64,000 nucleotides of DNA from JAXIPB01 sp045403155 (GTDB taxonomy: Bacteria; Actinomycetota; Actinomycetes; Mycobacteriales; Micromonosporaceae), in NCBI GenBank assembly GCA_045403155.1, contig JAXIPB010000071.1, positions 21,914-85,913 on the forward strand. The letters run 5' to 3'. The notes beneath the pieces were generated by a model. That model was not told where the DNA came from, did no database searches, and saw only the letters and a program-made list of their open reading frames with translations. Below, piece by piece: positions 52,434 to 62,494 of the stretch (within the stretch, counting starts at the first letter, position 1; the number at the start of each line of letters is the position of its first letter). The translations under genes were made by a program, and so were the position numbers.

Positions 52434-52485
52434 TGGATCTTGGATGATTCGCGGTGTTCACGCACCGAGAATCATCCAAGATCCA
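52434..52485. terminator. Strong bidirectional hairpin between esx genes and mycP
   Basis: TGGATCTTGGATGATTC (52434-52450) pairs perfectly with GAATCATCCAAGATCCA (52469-52485), and inner GGTG/CACC extends it. It overlaps the last codons and stop of the convergent mycP (52472), so it can end both transcripts. Confidence 0.88.
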
Positions 52486-53815
52486 TGCGCCGTGCGGCGG
52501 CGACCGCGGCCACGCCGGCGGCCATGACCAGCAGGATTGCGGCGAGAACCAGCGAATTCGGCGTGGGCAGCTCATTGCCGCTCGCGGTCGACGCCCGCGC
52601 GGGTGCGAGTGGCGGCGGAGATGCGGTGGCGTTGCGGGTCGGAGCCGGCGCCATGACCTCCGTGAGCGCCCGCCTCGGGTTGAGCACGCCGTATCCGTAC
52701 TCCGCGGAGGGCGTCAGCCCGGCGCCCGGGTCGGCTGTCGCGAGGAGCCGCCGGACCACTTCCGCCCGGTGGAGATGGGGCCAGCGAGCGCGGATCAGTG
52801 CCGCCGTCGCCGCCACGAACGGCGTCGCAAAGCTGGTGCCGCGGTATGCGAGGTGCCCCTTGCGTGGAGCCGCGCCGACCACGACGTCGCCCGGCGCAAC
52901 AATGTCCACATAGGATCCGACCTGGGACGTGGCGACGCGTAGGCCGTCCGGCCTGATCGCCCCAACGCCGACCACTCCGTCGTAGCTCGCTGGGAAGGGC
53001 ACCGGGTCAACCGCACTTTTTCCGCTCGACGTCCCCGCCGTGCCGTGCTGGTTGCCTACCGCCGCCACGACGACGATGTCTTCGTCGAGCGCGGCCCTGA
53101 CCGCGTCACGAAGAGCGGCGGTGTCGTGGCGAGTGGAGATCGAGAGGTTGATGACCGCCGGCTTCGGTCGGCTCACGACGGCCGAGCGGATGCCTGCGGC
53201 GAGGTCTGCCACGTCGCCCTCGGCGGCGGGAGCGCCGTCCGTGCCGACACGCTCGTTGACTCGCACCGGAAGGATCCTGGCCGCAGGCGCTAGCCCCCGC
53301 AGGCCCGCGCCGGCGATCGGCCGGGCGGCGATGATGCTCGCGACGGCCGTGCCGTGACCGACACAGTCCAGCCGGCCGTCGCCGCCCCGATCGAGCATGT
53401 CATCGCCGGAGGCCACGGCGTGGGCGAGCTGTGGGTGGGTCGCGTCGACGCCGGAGTCGATCACAGCGACGGTGACGCCAGCACCGTCCGTGATCTGACT
53501 CAGCGCGGCCACGTCGTATCGCTGCTGCGGCCACGGAACGTCGGCGATCACCGACGCGTCGCCGGGTTGGGTGCCGCAACGCGGAAGCCTGGCGCCGGCC
53601 GCCGGCCCAGTGCCCGCGATTGGCCCAGTGCCCGCGATTAGCTCTGTGTCTGCGATTAGTTGGGTGCCTACGATCGGTTGGGTGCCTGCGATTGGCTCTG
53701 TGCTGAGCCCCGACAGGCAACTGACCAAGAGCACCGCGGTACCGAGGTGCGCCGCCCGGGCCCGCCCTCGGTGGCCGTGTTGATGGTGTAGACGGGTGGA
53801 CATCGATGAGAGCAT
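52472..53815 (-). CDS. mycP: Mycosin subtilisin-like protease of type VII secretion
   Basis: A 447-residue S8 protease starting at ATG 53815 (ATG 53803 possible). It has a signal peptide with L-G-T-A-V-L-L-V-S-C-L, then a tandem I-A-G-T repeat, then the catalytic triad Asp120 (V-I-D-S-G-V-D), His154 (G-H-G-T-A-V) and Ser328 (G-T-S-F-A-T-P). A C-terminal membrane helix (V-L-A-A-I-L-L-V-M-A-A-G) anchors it. MycP stabilises the ESX membrane complex and trims substrates. It faces the eccB/esx genes on the opposite strand. Confidence 0.9.
   Translation of the reverse strand: MLSSMSTRLHHQHGHRGRARAAHLGTAVLLVSCLSGLSTEPIAGTQPIVGTQLIADTELIAGTGPIAGTGPAAGARLPRCGTQPGDASVIADVPWPQQRYDVAALSQITDGAGVTVAVIDSGVDATHPQLAHAVASGDDMLDRGGDGRLDCVGHGTAVASIIAARPIAGAGLRGLAPAARILPVRVNERVGTDGAPAAEGDVADLAAGIRSAVVSRPKPAVINLSISTRHDTAALRDAVRAALDEDIVVVAAVGNQHGTAGTSSGKSAVDPVPFPASYDGVVGVGAIRPDGLRVATSQVGSYVDIVAPGDVVVGAAPRKGHLAYRGTSFATPFVAATAALIRARWPHLHRAEVVRRLLATADPGAGLTPSAEYGYGVLNPRRALTEVMAPAPTRNATASPPPLAPARASTASGNELPTPNSLVLAAILLVMAAGVAAVAAARRMDLG
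53606..53713. repeat. 18-bp minisatellite in mycP
   Basis: About six tandem units near 18 bases long (type: cccagtgcccgcgattgg, ttgggtgcctgcgattgg) encode a hexapeptide I-A-G-T-x-P/L repeat just after the mycP signal peptide. In-frame units allow length change without loss of the protease. Confidence 0.82.
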
Positions 53816-53919
53816 GACGTACGCGATGCTAGACGGACCCGGCCGGTATGGTGGCCGCCGGGCACAGCCTTGTAGGTTGTTGCTGGCAGGCGGCCCAAGC
53901 GGAATGGAGGGGGTGGCCG

Positions 53920-55860
53920 TTGAGCGATTGGGAACCGGCCACCGAGGCCGAGGCGGTGATGCGCGACGCGCTGGCCGCTTCGGACCAGGAGCACTACTTT
54001 CGCATTCTCGCCCGGCTGGAGCTTCTCCTGCCCGTCTCCGCCGACGCCCTGGCGGGGCGGGCGCCGATGGGCTGGGGAACATGGACGACGGGCAATCGGA
54101 CCCACGTCCTCGCCTTCACCTCGCCCGCCGCGCTCCACGCCTGCCTGAACGAGCCCGCCGGCTCGTATCGGACGATGCCGTTCCATTCGCTCGCCGGTGA
54201 CTGGCCGAACTATGAGTGGTGGCTTGCCATCAACCCCGGACTTCCGATTGAGGCGTACCTTCCGTCCTGGTTTGTCTCTCAGCTCACCCGCGGAGATGTC
54301 CGGTTGCCAGGTCGAACAATGGGCGCCCGGGCCCGCATCGCGCAGAGTGATCTCGCTGCGGCGTTGAACGGGAGGGTACGCGCGTCGGCTCCGGCGCCGA
54401 CGATCTCCGCCGGGGGGCCGGTCCCCGGCCAGCGCCCCGGCGGCGGCTCCGATCCACTCAACGGTCGGTCACACCCTGCCGAGACCGTGGAAGCCGAGAT
54501 CATCGACTATCCACCCGCGGCCGGCTCGGCCCGCGTGTACGGCGCCGGCACCGGGCTCGGTCCAGATCCGGACGATTCGGGAGGCGCGCTGGGTCCGAGG
54601 CCCGGCACGAGCGCGGAGCCTGGATTCCAGGTGCCGACGGCGTACTACGGCGCATCGACCCCTGCGCCGAGCCCTGCCTCGGGCGTCCCGTCTGGCGTTG
54701 CTCCGGGCTTTGCGCCAGGTCCCGGGGGCGGCGTCGCCGCCGGGGCCGGCATCGGGTTCAGCGGTCGAAGTTCCATGTCTCCACCCGCGCGGGCGGGCGC
54801 GGCCCGAAATGCGGAGGACGCCGAGATTGTCGCGGGCGGGGACGCCTGGGCGGCCGGGTTCGTGCCGGCCAACGAGACCGAGGCCCATCTCCTCGCGGCG
54901 GCCGAGACGGCCAACACCGATTCCTTCCTCTCCACGCTCCTGCTGGCCCGGGTCATCCTGCCGGTGCCGGCGGGAACCCCGACGAGGGCCCGCCCGCGTG
55001 ATCGGGACTTCCCTTGGCTGATCGAGGAGGTGGACGGTCTGCGATTCATCTCCGTCTTCACCTCGCCGGAGCGCCTGGCCGAACACAGCTTCTCCCGGTT
55101 CGGTCCGGACGTCTCCTCGGTGAGCCTTCGCTTCGTCCAGCTCATCGCCGCGTGGCCGGACGAGCTGATCTCGTTCGCCATCAACCCGGGCAGCCCGGTG
55201 GGCGCGACCCTGCCCGGTTCACAGATCGTCGCGCTGGCGACCTGGGCGACCGAGGTCGGTTTGCGCGACGAGCCTTCCGCCGACGTCGTGGTCGCCCCCA
55301 AGAAGAACGAATCGACTCCGTCCGTGGGCGTCGCCGGCGCACCCGTCGCCGGTGCCGATCTCGCCACCGCGATGCAGCGGACGGTGCCACCGGCGCAACT
55401 GCCGTTCTACCTGGAACGCGGTTACGACCGCGTTTCGGGCTTCGTCAACCGTGCGAGTGAGGTCTCACACCTCACGTCGCCGAGGGCGCTCTACCGCGCG
55501 CTCGGCCTGCTCTACGCGGGCTCGCCGTTCAGCGAGGACGACGCGGAAGTGCATGTCGTTCGCTGGGTGGCCCACCGTTCCGATCTCTATCGGCTTCCGT
55601 ACGGCGGTCAACACGAGGCGGGTATGCGGGCGATGCAGGGCTGGGTCATCGAGCGCCCGCCGTTTCGTGGCAACGGCTTCGCCCCGGGCGACACTGACGT
55701 CGTCGCAGAGTTCAAGGTCGATAGCGTTCGGTTGCCGCACGGGGCCCAGATGTGGCGGCTGACCAAGGACGGCACGGAGACGCTCGTAGCCACGTTCGAC
55801 GCAGACACTTCGAGGTGGGTGACCCCGCCGACGGGATTCGGTGGAGGCCGGTATGCGTGA
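53920..55860 (+). CDS. Large protein with two SseB-like domains and a unique C-terminal domain
   Basis: A 646-residue protein; TTG 53920 follows GGAGGGGG by 7 bases, while ATG 53848 would add 24 unlikely residues. Two SseB N-terminal-like domains lie at about 5-118 (F-R-I-L-A-R-L-E-L-L-L-P-V ... F-T-S-P-A-A-L) and 312-447 (F-L-S-T-L-L-L-A-R-V-I-L-P-V ... F-T-S-P-E-R-L). A Gly/Pro linker (150-305) separates them. A third domain (485-636) has L-E-R-G-Y-D-R-V-S-G-F-V, R-W-V-A-H-R-S-D-L-Y, and R-L-P-H-G-A-Q-M-W-R-L. There is no signal peptide or membrane helix. The third domain could be an effector domain; I do not recognise its activity. The next gene overlaps it by 8 bases. Confidence 0.8.
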   Translation: MSDWEPATEAEAVMRDALAASDQEHYFRILARLELLLPVSADALAGRAPMGWGTWTTGNRTHVLAFTSPAALHACLNEPAGSYRTMPFHSLAGDWPNYEWWLAINPGLPIEAYLPSWFVSQLTRGDVRLPGRTMGARARIAQSDLAAALNGRVRASAPAPTISAGGPVPGQRPGGGSDPLNGRSHPAETVEAEIIDYPPAAGSARVYGAGTGLGPDPDDSGGALGPRPGTSAEPGFQVPTAYYGASTPAPSPASGVPSGVAPGFAPGPGGGVAAGAGIGFSGRSSMSPPARAGAARNAEDAEIVAGGDAWAAGFVPANETEAHLLAAAETANTDSFLSTLLLARVILPVPAGTPTRARPRDRDFPWLIEEVDGLRFISVFTSPERLAEHSFSRFGPDVSSVSLRFVQLIAAWPDELISFAINPGSPVGATLPGSQIVALATWATEVGLRDEPSADVVVAPKKNESTPSVGVAGAPVAGADLATAMQRTVPPAQLPFYLERGYDRVSGFVNRASEVSHLTSPRALYRALGLLYAGSPFSEDDAEVHVVRWVAHRSDLYRLPYGGQHEAGMRAMQGWVIERPPFRGNGFAPGDTDVVAEFKVDSVRLPHGAQMWRLTKDGTETLVATFDADTSRWVTPPTGFGGGRYA

Positions 55861-56215
55861 CGGTTATCACGCGCGGTGGCGTGGCCGGGAGTTCGAGGTC
55901 AGCCCCGACGGCGGTGACATGCGGCTCTACTCGACGGAGGCGGAGGAGGGCTTCACTCAGGTTCGGCCCGGTCGGTACCTACGGGTCGTCGCCGGCTCTG
56001 AGGTGGAGGATTTCTCCTACATCCGCACCACCTGTACGTGGCAGGGCGAACCGTTCATCATCCTGGGCGAGGCCGATGGATGGTTGCGGGTCGAGTACAC
56101 GGGCGGTAAGGCGCCGGTGGCGCGCACGCTCGGCCTGGAGGAGTTCGATTACGGCGTGTACCAGGGGTGGGCGCCGACGACCCAGGTCGAGAACCTGTCG
56201 GAGTACCGCACCTGA
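55853..56215 (+). CDS. Small partner protein of the SseB gene, immunity-like by position
   Basis: A 120-residue soluble protein, acidic overall. ATG 55853 lies inside the end of the SseB gene, behind GGAGG (5-base gap), so translation is coupled. Visible blocks: Y-H-A-R-W-R-G-R-E-F-E-V-S-P-D-G, V-R-P-G-R-Y-L-R-V-V, and W-L-R-V-E-Y-T-G-G-K-A-P-V-A-R. It is beta-rich, with no helix-turn-helix or membrane segment. Size, coupling and ESX context resemble an immunity protein or chaperone for the upstream C-terminal domain. This is inference only. Confidence 0.75.
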   Translation: MRDGYHARWRGREFEVSPDGGDMRLYSTEAEEGFTQVRPGRYLRVVAGSEVEDFSYIRTTCTWQGEPFIILGEADGWLRVEYTGGKAPVARTLGLEEFDYGVYQGWAPTTQVENLSEYRT

Positions 56216-56304
56216 TCCGGCCGCCCGTCGCTCGCCCGCCCTCAACCCCGCGTCGGGGCAGGGCTGCAGAGGCGGATCGGTGGGCACGGCCGTAGGCTGG
56301 CGGC

Positions 56305-57228
56305 ATGAAGGGGGTCAAGGTCGACGAGTCGTGCGTGTTGCTCGACGGTGATTGGACCCACCGCTTCGTCTCCGCCAACGGAAGCCGCTTCCACATCGCC
56401 GAGGCCGGCGCCGGCCCGCTCGTACTCCTCCTTCATGGGTTCCCCGAGTTCTGGGGAGCTTGGCAGCATCAACTCACCACCCTGGCTGGCGCGGGATTCC
56501 GCGCTGTCGCGGTAGATCTGCGGGGATACGGCGCGAGCGACAAGCCGCCTCGCGGGTACGACGCCTACACGATGGCCGCGGACATCACCGGGCTCATCCG
56601 AGCGCTCGGCGAGCGCGACGCCACGCTGGTCGGAACCGGATACGGCGGACTCGTCGCGTGGGCGACGGCGGCATTCCATCCCCGTTCCGTTCGGAAGTTG
56701 GTCGTCGTCTCCGCGGCCCACCCACTCCGCCTGCGGGCGTCCGTTCTCGCCGACCCGCGCGGGCAGTTGGCGGCCGCCGGCCCGGTACTGAAATTCCAGA
56801 TTCCCCGGTACGAGCACGCCCTGACCCGAAACGACGGCGCGCTCGTCGGCGCCTACCTTCGGCGGTGGTCCGGACCATCATGGGTGGACTCGGCGGACTT
56901 CGCGGAGTACGAACGCGCCTGCCGCAACGCCATCCAGATCCCGCAGGCCGCGTTCTGTGCCCTCGAGGCGTTCCGCTGGGGTGTCAGAAGTCTGCTCCGT
57001 TTACACGGCCATCGGTTCCGCAAGCAGTTGCGGGTTCCGGTCGAGGCGCCGACGCTGCACATGCACGGCGCCTTGGACCCGGTCATCGTCCCGGCGACGG
57101 CGCTAGGTTCCGGCCGCTACGTCAAGGCCGCCTACGAGTGGCGACTTCTTGACGGCGTGGGACATTTCCCCCACCGTGAGGCACCGGACCTTGTCTCGGG
57201 CGAGATCCTCCGCTGGGCCAAGGAATAG
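56305..57228 (+). CDS. Alpha/beta hydrolase lacking the usual nucleophile
   Basis: A 307-residue epoxide-hydrolase-like protein. The oxyanion motif H-G-F-P-E is at 44-48, D-L-R-G-Y-G-A-S-D-K-P at 71-81, the acid in H-G-A-L-D-P, and the base His in G-V-G-H-F-P-H. The nucleophile elbow, normally G-H-D-W-G-G, reads G-T-G-Y-G-G (110-115), so Gly112 stands where Asp or Ser is expected. It may therefore be non-hydrolytic or bind a ligand. It stands alone between the small partner gene and repeat copy F. Confidence 0.82.
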   Translation: MKGVKVDESCVLLDGDWTHRFVSANGSRFHIAEAGAGPLVLLLHGFPEFWGAWQHQLTTLAGAGFRAVAVDLRGYGASDKPPRGYDAYTMAADITGLIRALGERDATLVGTGYGGLVAWATAAFHPRSVRKLVVVSAAHPLRLRASVLADPRGQLAAAGPVLKFQIPRYEHALTRNDGALVGAYLRRWSGPSWVDSADFAEYERACRNAIQIPQAAFCALEAFRWGVRSLLRLHGHRFRKQLRVPVEAPTLHMHGALDPVIVPATALGSGRYVKAAYEWRLLDGVGHFPHREAPDLVSGEILRWAKE

Positions 57229-57235
57229 TTCCCGC

Positions 57236-57305
57236 CGATCATGATTTGGAGGTCATGATCGGCGACTCCTGGCGACCGCGAGCTCATGATCGTGCGGATC
57301 TTGAC

Positions 57306-57307
<2 letters not shown>
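57236..57307. repeat. Dispersed palindromic element, copy F
   Basis: CGATCATGATTTGGAGG, TCATGATCGGCG, CTGGCGACCG, GCTCATGATCG and GGATCTTGAC repeat the layout of copies B and E. It lies between convergent genes. The acsA stop codon (57306-57308, minus strand) is at its right edge. Confidence 0.87.
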
Positions 57308-59261
<1,954 letters not shown>

Positions 59262-59425
59262 GCGGCACGCTCCTCCATGTGATCCAGGTCTCGGGACAGG
59301 CTAGCGTTGGGACCGGCCTCCGGGCGAGGGGCGGGTGCTCGCCGAATGCGCGACAAAGCGTGAGCATCTTCGTACAGGGCTTCTGCCGCCTCCTTCGAAC
59401 AGGATGCGGGCTACCGTAATCGGTC

Positions 59426-60163
59426 ATGACCTCGCTCGCGCCCCTTCTGCGACTGCCCGAGGTTGAGCCGGCCTTGTCCGCGGCGCGGGACGTTGTGGAT
59501 GCCGCGTTGCGCCACCGGGCTCTGCGCCGATCGGGTGGACAGCTCGCGGTCGAGGTCGCGTTGCGGTCGGCGGTGTCGAGCGCTGCGCTGGAAGGCCACG
59601 GCCACGCCGTGGACGATGTCCGGGCGGGAACGGTCATCGACCCGGTCGTTCAGGGTGCTCTGAGGGTCAGCGCGGCGTTGGATGGCCTCGCCGCGCGGTG
59701 GCTGGGCTCCCCCCGCCAGGTGCTTGCCCGGCTTCACGTGCTCGCGGCGACGGGGTGCGCCGGCGTCAATGAGGAGTCGCTTGGTCGACCCATCCAATCG
59801 CCGGATGTGGCCGCGCGGTTGGACGCGCTTTGTGCCGTCGTCGCCTCGCCATCCAATGACGTTCCGGCTCTGCTACGGGCAGCGGTCGTCCACGGCGAGC
59901 TGCTGGCCCTGCGTCCGTTCGCCGGCCCGAGCGGCGTCGTCGCTCGCGCTGCGGCGCGCCTTACGTTGATCGCGGAGGGGTTGGACCCGCGCGCGTTGAT
60001 CGCGCCGGAGGTGGGTCACATCGCGAGGGAGCCCGAGTACGTGGGGTCGGCCAACGCCTATTCGGCGGGTACGCGGGACGGAGTGCGTTCGTGGCTCAAG
60101 CATTGCGCGGCGGCGACTGAGGCGGCCGCCGCGGAGTTGGCGGCTCTCGCCGATGAAGGCTGA
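59426..60163 (+). CDS. Fic-like protein with degenerate active-site motif
   Basis: A 245-residue, Ala/Leu-rich helical protein. A Fic-like segment reads L-L-A-L-R-P-F-A-G-P-S-G-V-V-A-R-A-A-A-R-L; Fic enzymes need H-P-F-x-x-G-N-G-R, and here the His is Arg and the Asn and final Arg are shifted. An S-S-A-A-L-E-G motif (inhibitory-helix-like) is near residue 51. This non-catalytic-looking Fic relative is common beside acsA in actinobacteria. Function is unknown. Confidence 0.7.
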   Translation: MTSLAPLLRLPEVEPALSAARDVVDAALRHRALRRSGGQLAVEVALRSAVSSAALEGHGHAVDDVRAGTVIDPVVQGALRVSAALDGLAARWLGSPRQVLARLHVLAATGCAGVNEESLGRPIQSPDVAARLDALCAVVASPSNDVPALLRAAVVHGELLALRPFAGPSGVVARAAARLTLIAEGLDPRALIAPEVGHIAREPEYVGSANAYSAGTRDGVRSWLKHCAAATEAAAAELAALADEG

Positions 60164-60201
60164 GGTGCCCACGGTGGCGCAGAGCACCCTCGCGAAGGAA
60201 G

Positions 60202-61053
60202 TCAGAGCGCAAGGCGCGCAACCAGTTCGTCTGACGACATTCCATCGTGGACGGATTCGGGATCCTGCCGCGCGAGCGCTGTCCTTGCCAGCTGCTCGTA
60301 TACCTCGGCCATCGCCTCAAACAGTCCGCCCGGTAGGCCAGCCGCGGCCTGGGTCGCCGCGATTTCCCGCATCTCCGGGACAAAACGCCACGCCTTGGTG
60401 GCGGCCATCGATATCTGGCCAGCCGGCCGGTATCCGTCCCTTTCGAGGTCGGCGAGGACGTAGTGGGCGACGCCGTGATGGGCCGCGGTCCGCAACGCCT
60501 GCGTGAGAATTCCCGTCACTCCCTTGTATACCGACGCCGTGCACATCTTTACTGCGCTCGCATCGCCGATGCGGTCGCTCACCACGACCGGGTTGACATG
60601 GCGCCAATCACATGCGGCGAGGTCCCGGGCGCGTGGCCCGGACAGGAAGACGGCGGCGCCCGGTCGAACGGTTGGCGGTGGACCCGAGATGGAACCGTCG
60701 ACGAGGTCCAGACCGACGCCGGCCAGCACCGCGCCGATTCGCTCCACTGTGGAGGGCGAGACGGCGTTGAGGTCGACGATCAAGGGCGAGGCGTCGATGG
60801 TCGCGGTCGCGTCCGCGATCGCTTCGGCCGCATCGACGGCGGCCGCGGGCGGAGTCACCACGAGCACCGTCTCGGCAACGGACAAGACCGCCCTCAGATC
60901 GGGCAGTGTCCGAATGCCGGCCTGCTCAACCAGCCTGGCGGTTCGAGCGGACCTCCCGGCGAGGCTGGTCACGACCTCGTGGCCGGCGTCGCGCAGCGCC
61001 CATCCCAAGCCGGCTCCCATGTGGCCGGCCCCAACAAGTCCGAACGTCGTCAT
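60202..61053 (-). CDS. NAD(P)-binding oxidoreductase with DUF1932-like C-terminus
   Basis: A 283-residue beta-hydroxyacid-dehydrogenase-like protein. The N-terminal Rossmann motif is F-G-L-V-G-A-G-H-M-G-A-G-L-G, then V-L-V-V-T-P-P, D-L-N-A-V-S-P-S-T and D-G-S-I-S-G-P-P-P. A later K-M-C-T-A-S-V-Y-K-G carries the usual catalytic Lys region. The start is ATG 61053; the longer frame from 61089 adds 12 unlikely residues. Substrate unknown. Confidence 0.83.
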   Translation of the reverse strand: MTTFGLVGAGHMGAGLGWALRDAGHEVVTSLAGRSARTARLVEQAGIRTLPDLRAVLSVAETVLVVTPPAAAVDAAEAIADATATIDASPLIVDLNAVSPSTVERIGAVLAGVGLDLVDGSISGPPPTVRPGAAVFLSGPRARDLAACDWRHVNPVVVSDRIGDASAVKMCTASVYKGVTGILTQALRTAAHHGVAHYVLADLERDGYRPAGQISMAATKAWRFVPEMREIAATQAAAGLPGGLFEAMAEVYEQLARTALARQDPESVHDGMSSDELVARLAL

Positions 61054-61402
61054 GGACGCAGCGTGCCACCGACTGGGTTCGTTGCGCATGTGGACGGCGC
61101 CTCACAGGGAGGCGCCGTCGACATCCACGTCCGACCGGGTTACCAGGCGTGCACCTCAGTCGTTGTCGATGAACCTCAGGGGTCCAACGCAACGTGCCTA
61201 CCCGCGGCTGATCGCGCGTGGGTGCCCAGCGGCCGTGCACGGAGCCCAATCGAGCAACCGAACCTCGATCTCTCATTGGAGTCCGTACCTCTAGTTTCTA
61301 CGCCGCTTTGGGCTCCCACGCCACCCCTAGGGCGGATTCTGTGACGGCGCGTGTCGCGTGTGAAAGCAGTTGCCAACCCGCTGAGTTATGCGGTCGGTTG
61401 CG
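61054..61402. other. Gene-free interval with hairpins
   Basis: No convincing gene lies here. GACGGCGCCTC (61093-61103) and GAGGCGCCGTC (61109-61119) form a perfect 11-bp hairpin with loop acagg, 40 bases upstream of the oxidoreductase start. Near the HAD stop, CAACC/GGTTG and CCGC/GCGG arms (about 61370-61398 on the minus strand) could form a weak terminator. Confidence 0.6.
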
Positions 61403-62224
61403 TCACGCGGTCGTCTGCAACAGCGCGGCGCGCGATCGCCGGTGCCGGCCGTAGAGGGCGAGGCCAATCGCGACACCGACACCCACGCCGATCGCGGCGG
61501 CGGCAACGGGAACTGCGGGGCGGTCGCGCAAGCGTCGCGACAGCGGCACCGGATGCCGGAACTCGAGGACCGGCCAACCGCGTTCGGCCGCGATACGGCG
61601 AAGGCTCCGGTCGGGGTTGACGACGGTGGGGTGGCCAACGGCCTCGAGCAGCGGGACGTCGGAGATCGAGTCGGAGTACGCATACGACAAGGAGAGGTCG
61701 TAGTCGCGCTCCTTGGCCAGCGCGCGCGCCGCCTCGGCCTTCGTCGGGCCCGCCGCGTAGTAGGCGACCTCACCCGTGTATCGACCATCCTCGACCACCA
61801 TCCGGGTGGCGATGACGTCGGCGATGCCAAGCTGTTCGGCGATGGGCCGGACCATCTCCTCCCCCGATGTCGACACCACCACAATGTCGCGGCCCGCGGC
61901 TCGATGCTCTTCGATCAAAGCGGCCGCCTCAGCATAGACATAGGGATTGATCAGCTCGTGCAGCGTTTCGTTGACGATCTGGCGAACCTGGTCGACCCGC
62001 CACCCGCGACACAGCTCGGCGACGTGATCCCGGATCCGAGCCATCTGGTGCTCGTCGGCACCGCCGAGTCGGAACATGAGCTGGGCATAAGCCGCCTTCA
62101 CCACGTCGCGCCGCGTTATGAGGCCATCCCGATAGAACGGGCGTCCGAAGGCGAGTGCGCTCGACTTGGCGATGACCGTTTTGTCCAGATCAAAGAATGC
62201 GGCACTGGGGACCACGGGCGGCAA
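61403..62224 (-). CDS. HAD-IB family phosphatase, membrane-tailed
   Basis: A 273-residue SerB-like hydrolase. Motif I is F-F-D-L-D-K-T-V, motif II V-V-V-S-T-S-G, and motif III/IV K-A-E-A-A-R and Y-S-D-S-I-S-D-V-P-L-L. The C-terminal about 35 residues hold a hydrophobic helix (A-A-A-A-I-G-V-G-V-G-V-A-I-G) with a basic tail. The start is TTG 62224 or GTG 62215. It is the HAD gene that usually flanks the 6C RNA in actinobacteria. Substrate unknown. Confidence 0.87.
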   Translation of the reverse strand: MPPVVPSAAFFDLDKTVIAKSSALAFGRPFYRDGLITRRDVVKAAYAQLMFRLGGADEHQMARIRDHVAELCRGWRVDQVRQIVNETLHELINPYVYAEAAALIEEHRAAGRDIVVVSTSGEEMVRPIAEQLGIADVIATRMVVEDGRYTGEVAYYAAGPTKAEAARALAKERDYDLSLSYAYSDSISDVPLLEAVGHPTVVNPDRSLRRIAAERGWPVLEFRHPVPLSRRLRDRPAVPVAAAAIGVGVGVAIGLALYGRHRRSRAALLQTTA

Positions 62225-62494
62225 GTCTAGCCGCCAGCTGGGACTATTCGCCGCGCCCCGCCCTCTCGGTAGCTGTATGGGAGCGCTCCCCCGGGCTTGC
62301 GAATGGCTATTCGAGTCGGATTTAGGGGATTGCGGCTGCGCGAATTGTCAGGGGTCGGACTTTCGTCGGCGTGTTGACACTCGACGCGTGACATTGTGTC
62401 CGTCATGCTTGTGCCAAGAACGCGCCGTTTCGTATGACGCGTACCTTGTCAAGCGACTTGGAGATGCGTGCGTGATGTCTCGTCTGGGACATTG
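62225..62494. other. Low-support interval upstream of 6C RNA, short Cys-rich frame
   Basis: Codon use here is less G/C-biased than in neighbours. A plus-strand frame from ATG 62277 to 62495 (72 residues) contains C-G-C-A-N-C and C-P-S-C-L-C, a possible zinc knuckle. There is no ribosome site and no recognised relative. Promoter-like TTGACA (62374) lacks a well-spaced -10. It may be a leader or non-coding. Confidence 0.3.
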
